This document shows positions 1 to 7,284 of a DNA stretch of 64,000 nt, one piece after another. Location: assembly GCA_964613805.1 (NCBI GenBank), contig CAZTJF010000002.1, positions 228,929 through 292,928 of the forward strand, given 5' to 3'. The notes under the pieces were generated by a model, which saw only the letters and a program-made list of their open reading frames with translations, had not been told where the DNA came from and did not search any database. Numbering within the stretch: the first letter of the stretch is position 1; each line of letters begins with the position of its first letter. The DNA comes from XYD12-FULL-36-8 sp964613805. GTDB lineage: Bacteria; Bacteroidota; Ignavibacteria; Ignavibacteriales; Ignavibacteriaceae. Position numbers and translations under genes: made by a program.

Positions 1-6
1 TCTCTC

Positions 7-1191
7 ATGAATTTAGCACAAGCCATAAACGAAAAAGCAAAACAATATCAAGATTACACGGCCAAAAATCTTTCTGAGTTAGTGAAAATAAAATCGCTCA
101 GCACTAAGGAAGGAGCGGTTGTAAAAAAATTGAAAGAAATGATGGCTGATGCCAGATTTGATGAAATAAAAATTGATGGACTTGGAAATATCATCGGTCG
201 TTTAGGCAGCGGTAAAAAAATAATTGCAATTGACGGACACATTGACACAGTCGATATTGGAAACATCCAAAATTGGACATTCGATCCTCTTAGCGGTGAA
301 ATAAAAGATGGATTTGTTCACGGCAGAGGCAGTGTTGACCAAAAAGGCGGACCAATAGCCGCGATTACCGCGGCAAAAATTCTTAGAGAAATCGGTTTAC
401 CAAAGGATGTAACGCTGTATGTGACCGGAACAGTTATCGAAGAGGATTGTGATGGTCTTTGCTGGAAATACATTATCGAGGAGGATAAGATAAAACCTGA
501 TTGCGTAATCGTTACTGAACCGACAAACTTAAACATCTATCGCGGGCATCGCGGAAGAATGGAAATTGAAGTTTCATTCTTTGGAAGATCAGCTCATGGT
601 TCGGCACCGGAACGTGGTGTGAATGCAATTTATATGGCTTCGAAAGCTGCACTAGAAATTGAGAAGTTGAATGAACGTTTAGCTCATGACGAATTTCTTG
701 GAAAAGGATCGGTTACAATTTCTGAATTTGTATCAGAAAGTCCCTCACTCTGCGCTGTTGCAGACTTTGCAAAAATTCATCTTGATAGAAGATTAACTTG
801 GGGAGAAAATAAAGAATTAGCCATCAAGCAAGTCCAAGATATTGTAAAGGATATGAAGGCCAAAGTTGAGGTACTTAACTACAAGGAGAAAGCATTTACC
901 GGAAAAGAATACGGAATGGAAAAGTATTATCCAACTTGGAAGCTTGAAGAAAATCATCCGGTAATTGAAACAGGAAAAAAAACTTTCAAAGAACTTTTTA
1001 ATACAGATGCTAAAGTTGACAAATGGACATTCTCTACAAATGGAGTTACAATAAATGGTGTTTATGGTATACCGGTAATTGGCTTTGGTCCTGGCAATGA
1101 AGTTATGGCTCATGCACCAGATGAAAAAGTGTCAATCGAGCATTTAGTAAAAGCAAGTGCCTTTTATGCGATGTTTCTGTTGAATTTTTAA
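7..1191 (+). CDS. ygeY: YgeY-type M20 family metallohydrolase
   Basis: M20-family zinc hydrolase of the YgeY (selenium-metabolism-linked) type, 394 aa, cytoplasmic. Visible metal-site motifs in order: DGHIDTVD (about residues 76-83), GRGSVDQKGG with the bridging Asp (about 107-116), the general-base pair in VIEEDCDG (about 142-149), VTEPTN, and a late AHAPDE His near the C-terminus. The dimerisation-domain motif GRSAHGSAPERG is also present. In E. coli and many anaerobes ygeY, ygeW and ygeX belong to a gene cluster reported to be needed for anaerobic urate/purine breakdown; the exact YgeY substrate is not established here. ygeW lies downstream after an intervening GxxExxY gene. The ATG is only 7 bases from the window edge, so a ribosome-binding site cannot be judged and the start could lie further upstream, although the length already matches the family. 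Confidence 0.88.
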   Translation: MNLAQAINEKAKQYQDYTAKNLSELVKIKSLSTKEGAVVKKLKEMMADARFDEIKIDGLGNIIGRLGSGKKIIAIDGHIDTVDIGNIQNWTFDPLSGEIKDGFVHGRGSVDQKGGPIAAITAAKILREIGLPKDVTLYVTGTVIEEDCDGLCWKYIIEEDKIKPDCVIVTEPTNLNIYRGHRGRMEIEVSFFGRSAHGSAPERGVNAIYMASKAALEIEKLNERLAHDEFLGKGSVTISEFVSESPSLCAVADFAKIHLDRRLTWGENKELAIKQVQDIVKDMKAKVEVLNYKEKAFTGKEYGMEKYYPTWKLEENHPVIETGKKTFKELFNTDAKVDKWTFSTNGVTINGVYGIPVIGFGPGNEVMAHAPDEKVSIEHLVKASAFYAMFLLNF

Positions 1192-1193
1192 TC

Positions 1194-1223
1194 TTTTTAC
1201 CGCAAAGACGCTGAGACGCAAAG
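1194..1223. repeat. Left inverted repeat of the GxxExxY unit
   Basis: A 30-nt sequence beginning TTTTTACCGCAAAGACGCT, just after the ygeY stop and 2 nt before the GxxExxY start codon. The reverse complement of 1614-1643 matches it with two mismatches (28 of 30). Together the two arms bracket the GxxExxY gene exactly. Confidence 0.85.
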
Positions 1224-1225
1224 AA

Positions 1226-1612
1226 ATGAACACTGAAGACTTAAATAAATTATCTGCCCAAATTTTAGATTCAGCAATTGCAGTTCATAAGGAAATGGGT
1301 CCTGGATTATTAGAATCAATCTATGAATTATGTCTTCTGAAAGAGTTTGAGTTTAGAGGAATTAAAGCAGCTAATCAAATTTGTATTCCTGTGAATTATA
1401 AAGGACACGAACTATCCAAAGATTTCAAAATTGATATTCTAGTGGAGAATGAAATAATTATTGAGCTAAAATCTGTTGAAATAATGCTTCCAGTATTCGA
1501 AGCTCAAATTATTTCATATTTAAAGCTCGCAAACAAGCGACTTGGATTTTTAATAAACTTTAATGTGCCATTACTCAAGCAAGGATTTAAAAGATTCGTA
1601 AATAATTTCTAA
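1226..1612 (+). CDS. GxxExxY protein (PDDEXK_3-like)
   Basis: Small protein, 128 aa, with the name-giving motif GLLESIY (about residues 28-34) preceded by AIAVHKEMGPG. A later stretch DFKIDILVENEIIIELKSVE carries the D...ExK pattern of PD-(D/E)XK nuclease folds, which is how the family (PF13366) is classed. Biological function is unknown; an association with mobile or selfish DNA is suspected, not proven. The gene is complete and intact. It lies between ygeY and ygeW, which are adjacent in other genomes, and is closely flanked by 30-bp inverted repeats (1194-1223 and 1614-1643). The whole 1194-1643 unit therefore looks inserted into the operon. The left repeat occupies the usual Shine-Dalgarno position; GCAAAG just before the ATG is the only weak candidate. 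Confidence 0.9.
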   Translation: MNTEDLNKLSAQILDSAIAVHKEMGPGLLESIYELCLLKEFEFRGIKAANQICIPVNYKGHELSKDFKIDILVENEIIIELKSVEIMLPVFEAQIISYLKLANKRLGFLINFNVPLLKQGFKRFVNNF

Positions 1613-1613
1613 A

Positions 1614-1643
1614 CTTTGCGACTTAGCGTCTTTGCGGTAAAAA
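1614..1643. repeat. Right inverted repeat of the GxxExxY unit
   Basis: CTTTGCGACTTAGCGTCTTT followed by GCGGTAAAAA, starting right after the GxxExxY stop codon. It is the reverse complement of 1194-1223 with two differences. It ends 16 nt before the ygeW start, so the ygeW Shine-Dalgarno (GGAGAAA, about 1651) remains intact. Confidence 0.85.
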
Positions 1644-1659
1644 ATACTTAGGAGAAAAC

Positions 1660-2670
1660 ATGACAAATCAACTCAAGGGCAAGCACTTTTTAACAGAAGA
1701 CAATTGGACAAAAGAAGAACTCGACATTGTTTTCAAAACTTCATTTGAACTGAAGGAAAAATTTTATAAAGAAGAGCCCGCGCTTTACCTTCCGCACAAA
1801 ACATTATTCATGATGTTTTTTGAGCAGTCAACGCGTACAAGAAACAGCATGGAAGCAGGAATGACGCAGCTTGGCGGACATGCGCACGACTTAACTCCCG
1901 ACAAAATGCAGATCACTCACGGTGAGGTTGCAAAAGATACAGCAATTATTCTTTCTCGAATGGGACATGGAATTGCATGCCGGAATTGTTTTTACGGAAT
2001 TGGTAAAAAATATCTTGATGAGATGGCACAATACTCAATGCGTCCTGTGATGTCGCTTCAAGATGATGTTTATCATCCGTTTCAAGGTCTCGCAGATTTG
2101 ATGACAATCTTTGAACACTTCGATAAAAATCCTAAAGGATTGAAGGTTACTATTTCCTGGGCTTATGCAACAACTCACTCAAAACCATTGAGTGTGCCGC
2201 AGACACAAATTTTACTTTTTCCTCGTTACGGAATTGATGTTACCGTAGCTCATCCAAAAGAATTCCCTCTCAGCAAAAATATTGTTGAGAAAGCACAGCA
2301 AAATGCAAAAATCGGCGGCGGCAGCTTAAGATTCACAAATGATATGAATGAAGCATTTGAAGGAGCACATGTAGTAATTCCTAAAAACTGGGGTGGCTTC
2401 GGATATTATGATGAACATTACTACTTAAACAATGAGGAAGAATGTAAGAAAGAAATGAAGTCGAATTTAGAAAAGTATAAATCCTGGATTTGCAATGACA
2501 AACGAATTAAGCTTTCATATAAAAATGTTAAGTTGATGCACGCACTTCCTGCGGACAGAGGCAACGAAGTGACAGATGAAATTTTGGATGATCCGAATAT
2601 TTCAATTGTTTTTGATGAAGCGGAGAATCGGCTGCACACGGCAAAAGCGATTATGGCGCTAACTATGTGA
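1660..2670 (+). CDS. ygeW: Knotted carbamoyltransferase YgeW
   Basis: Transcarbamylase-superfamily protein of the YgeW type, 336 aa. Carbamoyl-phosphate-binding motif STRTR within FEQSTRTRNSMEAG (about residues 54-67), the HPFQGLADL motif (about 133-141) and HALPADRGNEV (about 291-301) are all present, in the order expected for aspartate/ornithine carbamoyltransferase relatives. The YgeW subfamily has a C-terminal knot and a substrate that differs from Asp and Orn. In urate-degrading clusters it is thought to act on the carbamoyl group of a purine-derived ureido compound. Start is ATG at 1660 with a strong GGAGAAAAC upstream. It is probably cotranscribed with ygeY across the GxxExxY unit and with the downstream PLP enzyme gene. 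No sign of damage. Family assignment is firm; the substrate is inferred. Confidence 0.9.
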   Translation: MTNQLKGKHFLTEDNWTKEELDIVFKTSFELKEKFYKEEPALYLPHKTLFMMFFEQSTRTRNSMEAGMTQLGGHAHDLTPDKMQITHGEVAKDTAIILSRMGHGIACRNCFYGIGKKYLDEMAQYSMRPVMSLQDDVYHPFQGLADLMTIFEHFDKNPKGLKVTISWAYATTHSKPLSVPQTQILLFPRYGIDVTVAHPKEFPLSKNIVEKAQQNAKIGGGSLRFTNDMNEAFEGAHVVIPKNWGGFGYYDEHYYLNNEEECKKEMKSNLEKYKSWICNDKRIKLSYKNVKLMHALPADRGNEVTDEILDDPNISIVFDEAENRLHTAKAIMALTM

Positions 2671-2679
2671 ATTCGTGTA

Positions 2680-2735
2680 GTCATGCTGAACTTGTTTCAG
2701 CATCTTATAAGATTCCGAAATAAATTCGGAATGAC
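2680..2735. repeat. Two-hairpin intergenic repeat (copy 1)
   Basis: Two adjacent hairpins bounded by GTCA and TGAC: ATGCTGAA/TTCAGCAT (loop CTTGT) and ATTCCGAA/TTCGGAAT (loop ATAAA). A second copy of the same layout lies at 4796-4864 with different but self-consistent stems. It lies between ygeW and the PLP enzyme gene, so it might affect relative expression within the operon. Confidence 0.75.
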
Positions 2736-2764
2736 TGTTAACTTATTGGACTTTCAAAATATTT

Positions 2765-4045
2765 ATGAATCACTACTACTACAAATGCTATTCCTGCCGC
2801 TCAATGTTTTCATGGCGGCAAATTGAAGATAAGCAGCATTACCTGTGTCCCCAATGCGGTAAAGCAGAAAAAAATAAACCGCTTGTTGGTGTTCTAAAAA
2901 TAATTTATAACTATTCATCAGTCAGTGAAGAGATAAGAAAATCAGATTTTCTAGACCTAACTCCTGGTGAATTTTGGCTCTATCCTCAGCTTTGGCCTTT
3001 AGAACATTCCATGAAAGGTCATTTAGTTTCGATCAAGGGAATTACTGAATCACAATTAGAAAGCATTAAAACCACTTCTTTCCCTCTCATAAAAACAAAA
3101 TTTCGTAGAAATGAACTTCTGATTTTTGATGATACACGAAATGCTACTTTATCTTACAAAGACAGAGCATCGGCACTTGTTGCTCTTAAAGCACTTCAGT
3201 TAGGAATAAAAGAAATTAGTGCTGCATCTACTGGAAATGCGGGATCATCAATTGCGGGAATTTGTGCTCGGCTTGGAATTAAATCTCACATTTTTGTTCC
3301 CGAAAAAATTCCTTTGGGAAAGAGAATTCAAATTCAAGCTTTTGGGGCAAAACTTTATTTGGTTAATGGAGATTATGATCAAGCATTTGATCTCTGCTTA
3401 GAAATTTCGAAAGTGAAGGGCTGGTATAATCGAAATACTGCATACAATCCGCTTACAATTGAGGGAAAGAAATCTGCTGCATTTGATATGTTCATTTCCT
3501 TAAAAGGAAAAATACCGGATTATATTTTTGTGCCAGTAGGTGATGGTGTGATTATTTCGGGAATTTACAAAGGTCTATGGGAATTGAATCAACTTGGTTG
3601 GATAAAGAAAATTCCAAGGTTGATTGCTGTGCAAGCAAGCGGAAGTAATGCTTTGGTCCGTTATATGAAAACTAAAAAGTTTGTCTATAAACCTGCACAT
3701 ACAATTGCTGACAGCATTAGTGCAGGTACCCCAAGAAATTTATACATGGCTGCAAATGCTATTACTAAAACAAATGGTTTGGCAATTTCAGTTACCGATT
3801 CCGAAATTATTGATGCACAAAGAATCTCGGCAAAAGAATTTGGTTTGCTGATTGAGCCCGCAGCTGCAGCAAGTCTTGCTGGTTATTTGAAACTTATAAA
3901 AACTAAAACTATTTCTTCAAAAGTAAAGTCACTTTTGATGTTTACTGGGAACGGTTTGAAGGATCAGCAGTCACTTTCAACATGGAATGAAGAACCAAAA
4001 TCATACTCTCCGAATGAATGGAAACGAATTCTAAAAGTAAAATAA
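2765..4045 (+). CDS. Threonine-synthase-like PLP-dependent enzyme
   Basis: Fold-type II PLP enzyme, 426 aa. An N-terminal zinc-ribbon-like segment has two CxxC pairs (CYSC at about residue 9 and CPQC at about 29). The PLP lysine is in the motif LSYKDRAS (about 127-134), followed by the phosphate-cradle/substrate motif ASTGNAGSS (about 156-164). A later Gly-rich stretch FTGNGLKD near the C-terminus also matches threonine synthase. By sequence alone it would be called threonine synthase. It sits between ygeW and molybdenum-cofactor genes, where other genomes carry ygeX (2,3-diaminopropionate ammonia-lyase, also fold-type II PLP), so a role as an amino-acid ammonia-lyase in purine breakdown is a reasonable inference. 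No thrA or thrB lies nearby. The start ATG at 2765 has a poor Shine-Dalgarno. The end overlaps the next gene by 28 nt. Confidence 0.8.
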   Translation: MNHYYYKCYSCRSMFSWRQIEDKQHYLCPQCGKAEKNKPLVGVLKIIYNYSSVSEEIRKSDFLDLTPGEFWLYPQLWPLEHSMKGHLVSIKGITESQLESIKTTSFPLIKTKFRRNELLIFDDTRNATLSYKDRASALVALKALQLGIKEISAASTGNAGSSIAGICARLGIKSHIFVPEKIPLGKRIQIQAFGAKLYLVNGDYDQAFDLCLEISKVKGWYNRNTAYNPLTIEGKKSAAFDMFISLKGKIPDYIFVPVGDGVIISGIYKGLWELNQLGWIKKIPRLIAVQASGSNALVRYMKTKKFVYKPAHTIADSISAGTPRNLYMAANAITKTNGLAISVTDSEIIDAQRISAKEFGLLIEPAAAASLAGYLKLIKTKTISSKVKSLLMFTGNGLKDQQSLSTWNEEPKSYSPNEWKRILKVK

Positions 4046-4647
4046 ATCAAAACATTACTGGATTGCTTCTTTGTGCGGGTATGTCGGGAAGAATGGGAAC
4101 AACTAAAGCATTGATGGTTCATAACGGCTTACCTTTGGCAGTGCAAATCACAAAAAAGCTATTGATTGTTTGTAAGCAAGTTGTAGTTGTTCTGGGACAA
4201 GAATCAGACAAAGTAAAGAATGAAATAAAAAAACATTTCTCTAATGACGAGATTTCAAAAATATTTTTTGTGGTTAATGATAAATACAAAACCGGAATGT
4301 TTTCTTCTCTGCAATGCGGCTTAAAAAATATTTCTCAAGCCGGTTGGATACTTTATCACTTTGTTGATCAGCCATCAATTCCCGTTTCATTTTACACTCA
4401 GTTTATTGAACAATTATCGGAAGAAATTAATTGGGTTCAGCCGTCCTATAAAAACAGCTTGGGACATCCTATTCTTTTTAACGGTAAAGTAGCTGAGATG
4501 ATATTACAATTAAGTGAAAATAATTCGTTGAGAGATTTAAGTAACAATCAACGAATAACAAAACAAATTTGGGATTGCAATTATCCACAAGTTTTGGAAG
4601 ACATTGACACAATAGAACAATTTAACAATTTAATATCCGTTTCGTAG
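4018..4647 (+). CDS. MocA-like molybdenum cofactor nucleotidyltransferase
   Basis: Nucleotidyltransferase of the MobA/MocA type, 209 aa. The signature LLLCAGMSGRMGTTKAL (about residues 16-32) is the nucleotide-binding G-x-G-x-x-R-M-G...K loop. The segment FVDQPSIP (about 122-129) matches the metal-binding Asp region of MocA relatives. Family members add CMP or GMP to molybdopterin, as needed by xanthine-dehydrogenase-family enzymes. The start ATG at 4018 lies inside the end of the PLP enzyme gene (28-nt overlap), indicating translational coupling. With the XdhC gene next door, it implies that a molybdenum hydroxylase is encoded elsewhere, probably left of this window. Whether it transfers CMP or GMP cannot be told from the sequence. 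Confidence 0.82.
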   Translation: METNSKSKINQNITGLLLCAGMSGRMGTTKALMVHNGLPLAVQITKKLLIVCKQVVVVLGQESDKVKNEIKKHFSNDEISKIFFVVNDKYKTGMFSSLQCGLKNISQAGWILYHFVDQPSIPVSFYTQFIEQLSEEINWVQPSYKNSLGHPILFNGKVAEMILQLSENNSLRDLSNNQRITKQIWDCNYPQVLEDIDTIEQFNNLISVS

Positions 4648-4652
4648 CTAAA

Positions 4653-4679
4653 TAGCCCCGACTTTCAAGTCGGGGGCTA
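4653..4679. repeat. GC-rich hairpin after the MocA-like gene
   Basis: TAGCCCCGACTT and AAGTCGGGGGCTA form a nearly perfect stem with a 2-nt loop. A degenerate stretch follows, with GGCTTTAGTCAC and GTTAAAGCC about 40 nt apart. The phrase GGCTTTAG recurs near 25950 next to another perfect palindrome. It may act as a terminator or a dispersed repeat; there is no T-run. Confidence 0.6.
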
Positions 4680-4795
4680 ATGTTCATACTATGGTACTTG
4701 GCTTTAGTCACAAAATGATTGTTTTCATGGTTAAAGCCTGTTGTGCTTTTTTATTTCCATCCCGAGATAAAAGGAGTGTTGCATAACTCGAATTT

Positions 4796-4864
4796 GTCAC
4801 CCCGAACTTGTTTCGGGGTCTCATTACAAAAAATATTTAGATGCTGAAATTAATTCAGCATGAC
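4796..4864. repeat. Two-hairpin intergenic repeat (copy 2)
   Basis: Same architecture as 2680-2735: GTCA, then ACCCCGAA/TTCGGGGT with the loop CTTGT, a spacer, then ATGCTGAA/TTCAGCAT with the loop ATTAA, then TGAC. Loop sequences AACTTGTTTC and GAAAT(A/T)AATTC are conserved between copies, while the stem bases differ in a paired way. It ends 11 nt before the XdhC start. Confidence 0.75.
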
Positions 4865-4875
4865 AGTAGGGACTT

Positions 4876-5892
4876 ATGCAACAGACCCTTTTTCTGGGGG
4901 CTAATAAAATTAATTCATTAAATCTAAGTGCAATGAAAGCGATTGATTTTTGGCAATTCATAAAAACTCACATCGAAAAAGATGATACCGTTATCTTGAT
5001 GGTTGTCGTTGACTCCGAATACTCTTCCCCAGGCAGGGCTGGATTCAAAATGGCTGTAAGCAAAAACAAGGAAATGATTGGCTCAATCGGCGGCGGAAAA
5101 ATGGAACATGATCTTGTGGAAGATGCAGTCAAAAATCTCAACGCTGGTACAAATGTTTTATGGCTTAAAAAACTATATCATCAAGGTGATACCAGAGAAG
5201 ATAGTTCGGGAATGATATGCTCTGGCGCTCAAACCATTTTCACCATTACGCTCGAAAAGAATAATCTTCCAACCATTAAAAAAATATTAATCTCCATCCA
5301 GAAGAATGAGAAGTTGGCAATAAAATTAAATGAGAACGGATTGGCTCTTGTCGAACAAGGTTTACTTCAAAAGAAAATTGTTTTTAACTGCAAAGATGAG
5401 CAGAATTGGTTCTTCCAGGAAAATATTTCACAGCAAGACACGATTTACATAATCGGTGGCGGACATGTAGGGTTGGCACTTTCAAAAGTAATGTCCTTAC
5501 TTGACTTTTTTGTCATTTTATTTGACAACAGACAAAACTTACAAACGATGGACTTGAATGAATATGCTGATGAGAAAATTGTTATCAACTATAATGATAT
5601 TGAAAATTATATTCATGAAGGAGATCATTCCTACATTGCAATAGTATCACATACACATAAAACTGATATGTTCACTCTGCAAAAAGTGATGAATAAAAAT
5701 TTCAGATACATTGGCATGATGGGAAGCAAATCTAAAGTAAAAAGTGTAATGAATGAATTAAGACAACTTGGATATAACGAAGAAAAACTAAAAAGCATCC
5801 ATTCCCCTATAGGAATTAATATCAACAGCGAAACACCAGAAGAAATTGCTATCAGCATTGCCGCTGAGATAATAAAAATTAGGAACAGTTAA
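4876..5892 (+). CDS. xdhC: XdhC/CoxI family molybdenum hydroxylase maturation protein
   Basis: XdhC-family protein, 338 aa. The N-terminal XdhC_CoxI domain shows VVDSEYSSPGRAGFKMAV (about residues 45-62) and SIGGGKMEHDLVEDA (about 72-86). The C-terminal XdhC Rossmann domain shows IIGGGHVGLALSKVMSL (about 193-209), YIGMMGSKSK (about 278-287) and the closing SETPEEIAISIAAEI. Known role of the family: binding molybdenum cofactor and promoting its sulfuration and insertion into xanthine dehydrogenase. It matches the adjacent MocA-like gene. An internal ATG at 4933 (MKAIDFWQF) fits the usual N-terminus better. The 19 preceding residues come from DNA just after the repeat at 4796-4864, and a GGGGCTAAT fragment there also occurs in the hairpin at 4653. 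The start is therefore uncertain between 4876 (weak AGGGA upstream) and 4933. Confidence 0.87.
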   Translation: MQQTLFLGANKINSLNLSAMKAIDFWQFIKTHIEKDDTVILMVVVDSEYSSPGRAGFKMAVSKNKEMIGSIGGGKMEHDLVEDAVKNLNAGTNVLWLKKLYHQGDTREDSSGMICSGAQTIFTITLEKNNLPTIKKILISIQKNEKLAIKLNENGLALVEQGLLQKKIVFNCKDEQNWFFQENISQQDTIYIIGGGHVGLALSKVMSLLDFFVILFDNRQNLQTMDLNEYADEKIVINYNDIENYIHEGDHSYIAIVSHTHKTDMFTLQKVMNKNFRYIGMMGSKSKVKSVMNELRQLGYNEEKLKSIHSPIGININSETPEEIAISIAAEIIKIRNS

Positions 5893-5958
5893 GAAGTTTG
5901 GATTATTTTTGCGGAAACAAAATCCAACCGAATTAATAATAAATACAAAAGGCGAATT

Positions 5959-7257
5959 ATGACTGAACAAGTAGAAAAAAAGAAAGCGGGATTTTCATCC
6001 TTTACAAAAAACTATTGGGTCGTGATAATGATGGAGTTCTTTGAGCGAGGTTCTTATTATGGAATGATGAGCATTCTTTCTGTTTATATGACTGACCAAT
6101 TGAATTTTACAAAAGAAAGTGTTGGGGTAATTAAAAGCACTATTCAGCCGCTGCTTTATATTTTGCCGATACTTTCCGGAGCAATTGGTGATAGATTTGG
6201 ATACCGGAGAACTCTAACCTTTGCGTTTATTTTTTTGGGACTCGGTTATTTCCTCACAAGTCAAACTACCGAATATGCACTTGTGTTTGCAAGCTTAGTT
6301 ATTATGGGAATCGGAGCCGGTGCATTCAAACCAATGATCTCGGGAACGATTGCAAGGGAAACAAACGAATCTAACAGCACGCTTGGATTTGGAATTTTTT
6401 ATTGGTCAATAAACCTTGGCGCATTTTTATTCCCTCTAATACTTGTACCTTACATTAAAAATACATTTGGCTGGCAGTATGTGATGATGGCATCTGCAAT
6501 CGCAACAGCATCAATGCTAATTCCAACTTTGTTTATTTATAAAGAACCGAAGAAACCTGAAAACACAAAAACTCTTCCCGAAGTTTTTAAGGGAATGATA
6601 ATGGTGCTGACTGATTTCAAATTCATTGGATTGATAGTCATTTATTCGGGATTTTGGATTCTCTACTTCCAAATGTTTGATTCAGTTCTTTGGTATGTTC
6701 AGGAATATGTTATCAAACCGGGCGGCGCAGCTTCACTTAACACATTCGTAAATGGATTGCTTGGTACATTTGGCTTGAATATAAATTGGCAGTTTGATGT
6801 TGAACATGTAACTGTAATCAACGCTGGCACAATTATTTTACTTCAAATCATTGTATCTAACATTGTAAAGAACACAAAAGCACTCCCAACAATGATAGCA
6901 GGAATTTCAATGGGAACCGTTGGAATGGCTGTGCTCGCGATTTCGACTGACATTTGGGTTTTTATGATTGGCATTATTGTCTTTTCCATCGGGGAAATGA
7001 CCGCACATCCCAAGTTTATTAGTTATGTCGGATTGATTGCTCCCGAGGATAAAAAAGCATTGTACCTCGGCTATTCATTTTTGTATGGTGTTCTGGGCAG
7101 TTCCATCGGTGGAATACTTGGAGCGAATCTGTATGTTCACTTTGTAGATAAACTTAATCAACCTTCAACACTTTGGATTATCTTTAGTATGATAGGAGTG
7201 GTTACAATTATTGGATTGCTGCTCTACAACAAGTTTGTGAGCGTTAAGAAAGTTTAA
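5959..7257 (+). CDS. POT/PTR2 family proton-dependent transporter
   Basis: Integral membrane MFS carrier, 432 aa, about 12 hydrophobic segments. POT-family signatures are present: EFFERGSYYGM (about residues 23-33, the ExxERFxYYG-type motif), GAIGDRFGYRR in the loop between TM2 and TM3, and FYWSINLGAF (about 151-160, the FYxxINxGS-type motif). Family members import di- and tripeptides or, in some branches, nitrate or other small solutes with protons. The gene follows xdhC by 66 nt on the same strand and precedes a DUF5916 gene, so it may serve nitrogen acquisition, but its substrate cannot be read from the sequence. Start ATG at 5959 has GGCGAATT upstream, a weak Shine-Dalgarno. Confidence 0.85.
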   Translation: MTEQVEKKKAGFSSFTKNYWVVIMMEFFERGSYYGMMSILSVYMTDQLNFTKESVGVIKSTIQPLLYILPILSGAIGDRFGYRRTLTFAFIFLGLGYFLTSQTTEYALVFASLVIMGIGAGAFKPMISGTIARETNESNSTLGFGIFYWSINLGAFLFPLILVPYIKNTFGWQYVMMASAIATASMLIPTLFIYKEPKKPENTKTLPEVFKGMIMVLTDFKFIGLIVIYSGFWILYFQMFDSVLWYVQEYVIKPGGAASLNTFVNGLLGTFGLNINWQFDVEHVTVINAGTIILLQIIVSNIVKNTKALPTMIAGISMGTVGMAVLAISTDIWVFMIGIIVFSIGEMTAHPKFISYVGLIAPEDKKALYLGYSFLYGVLGSSIGGILGANLYVHFVDKLNQPSTLWIIFSMIGVVTIIGLLLYNKFVSVKKV

Positions 7258-7284
7258 ATATTTTTTAATTAAACCAGACGAATT

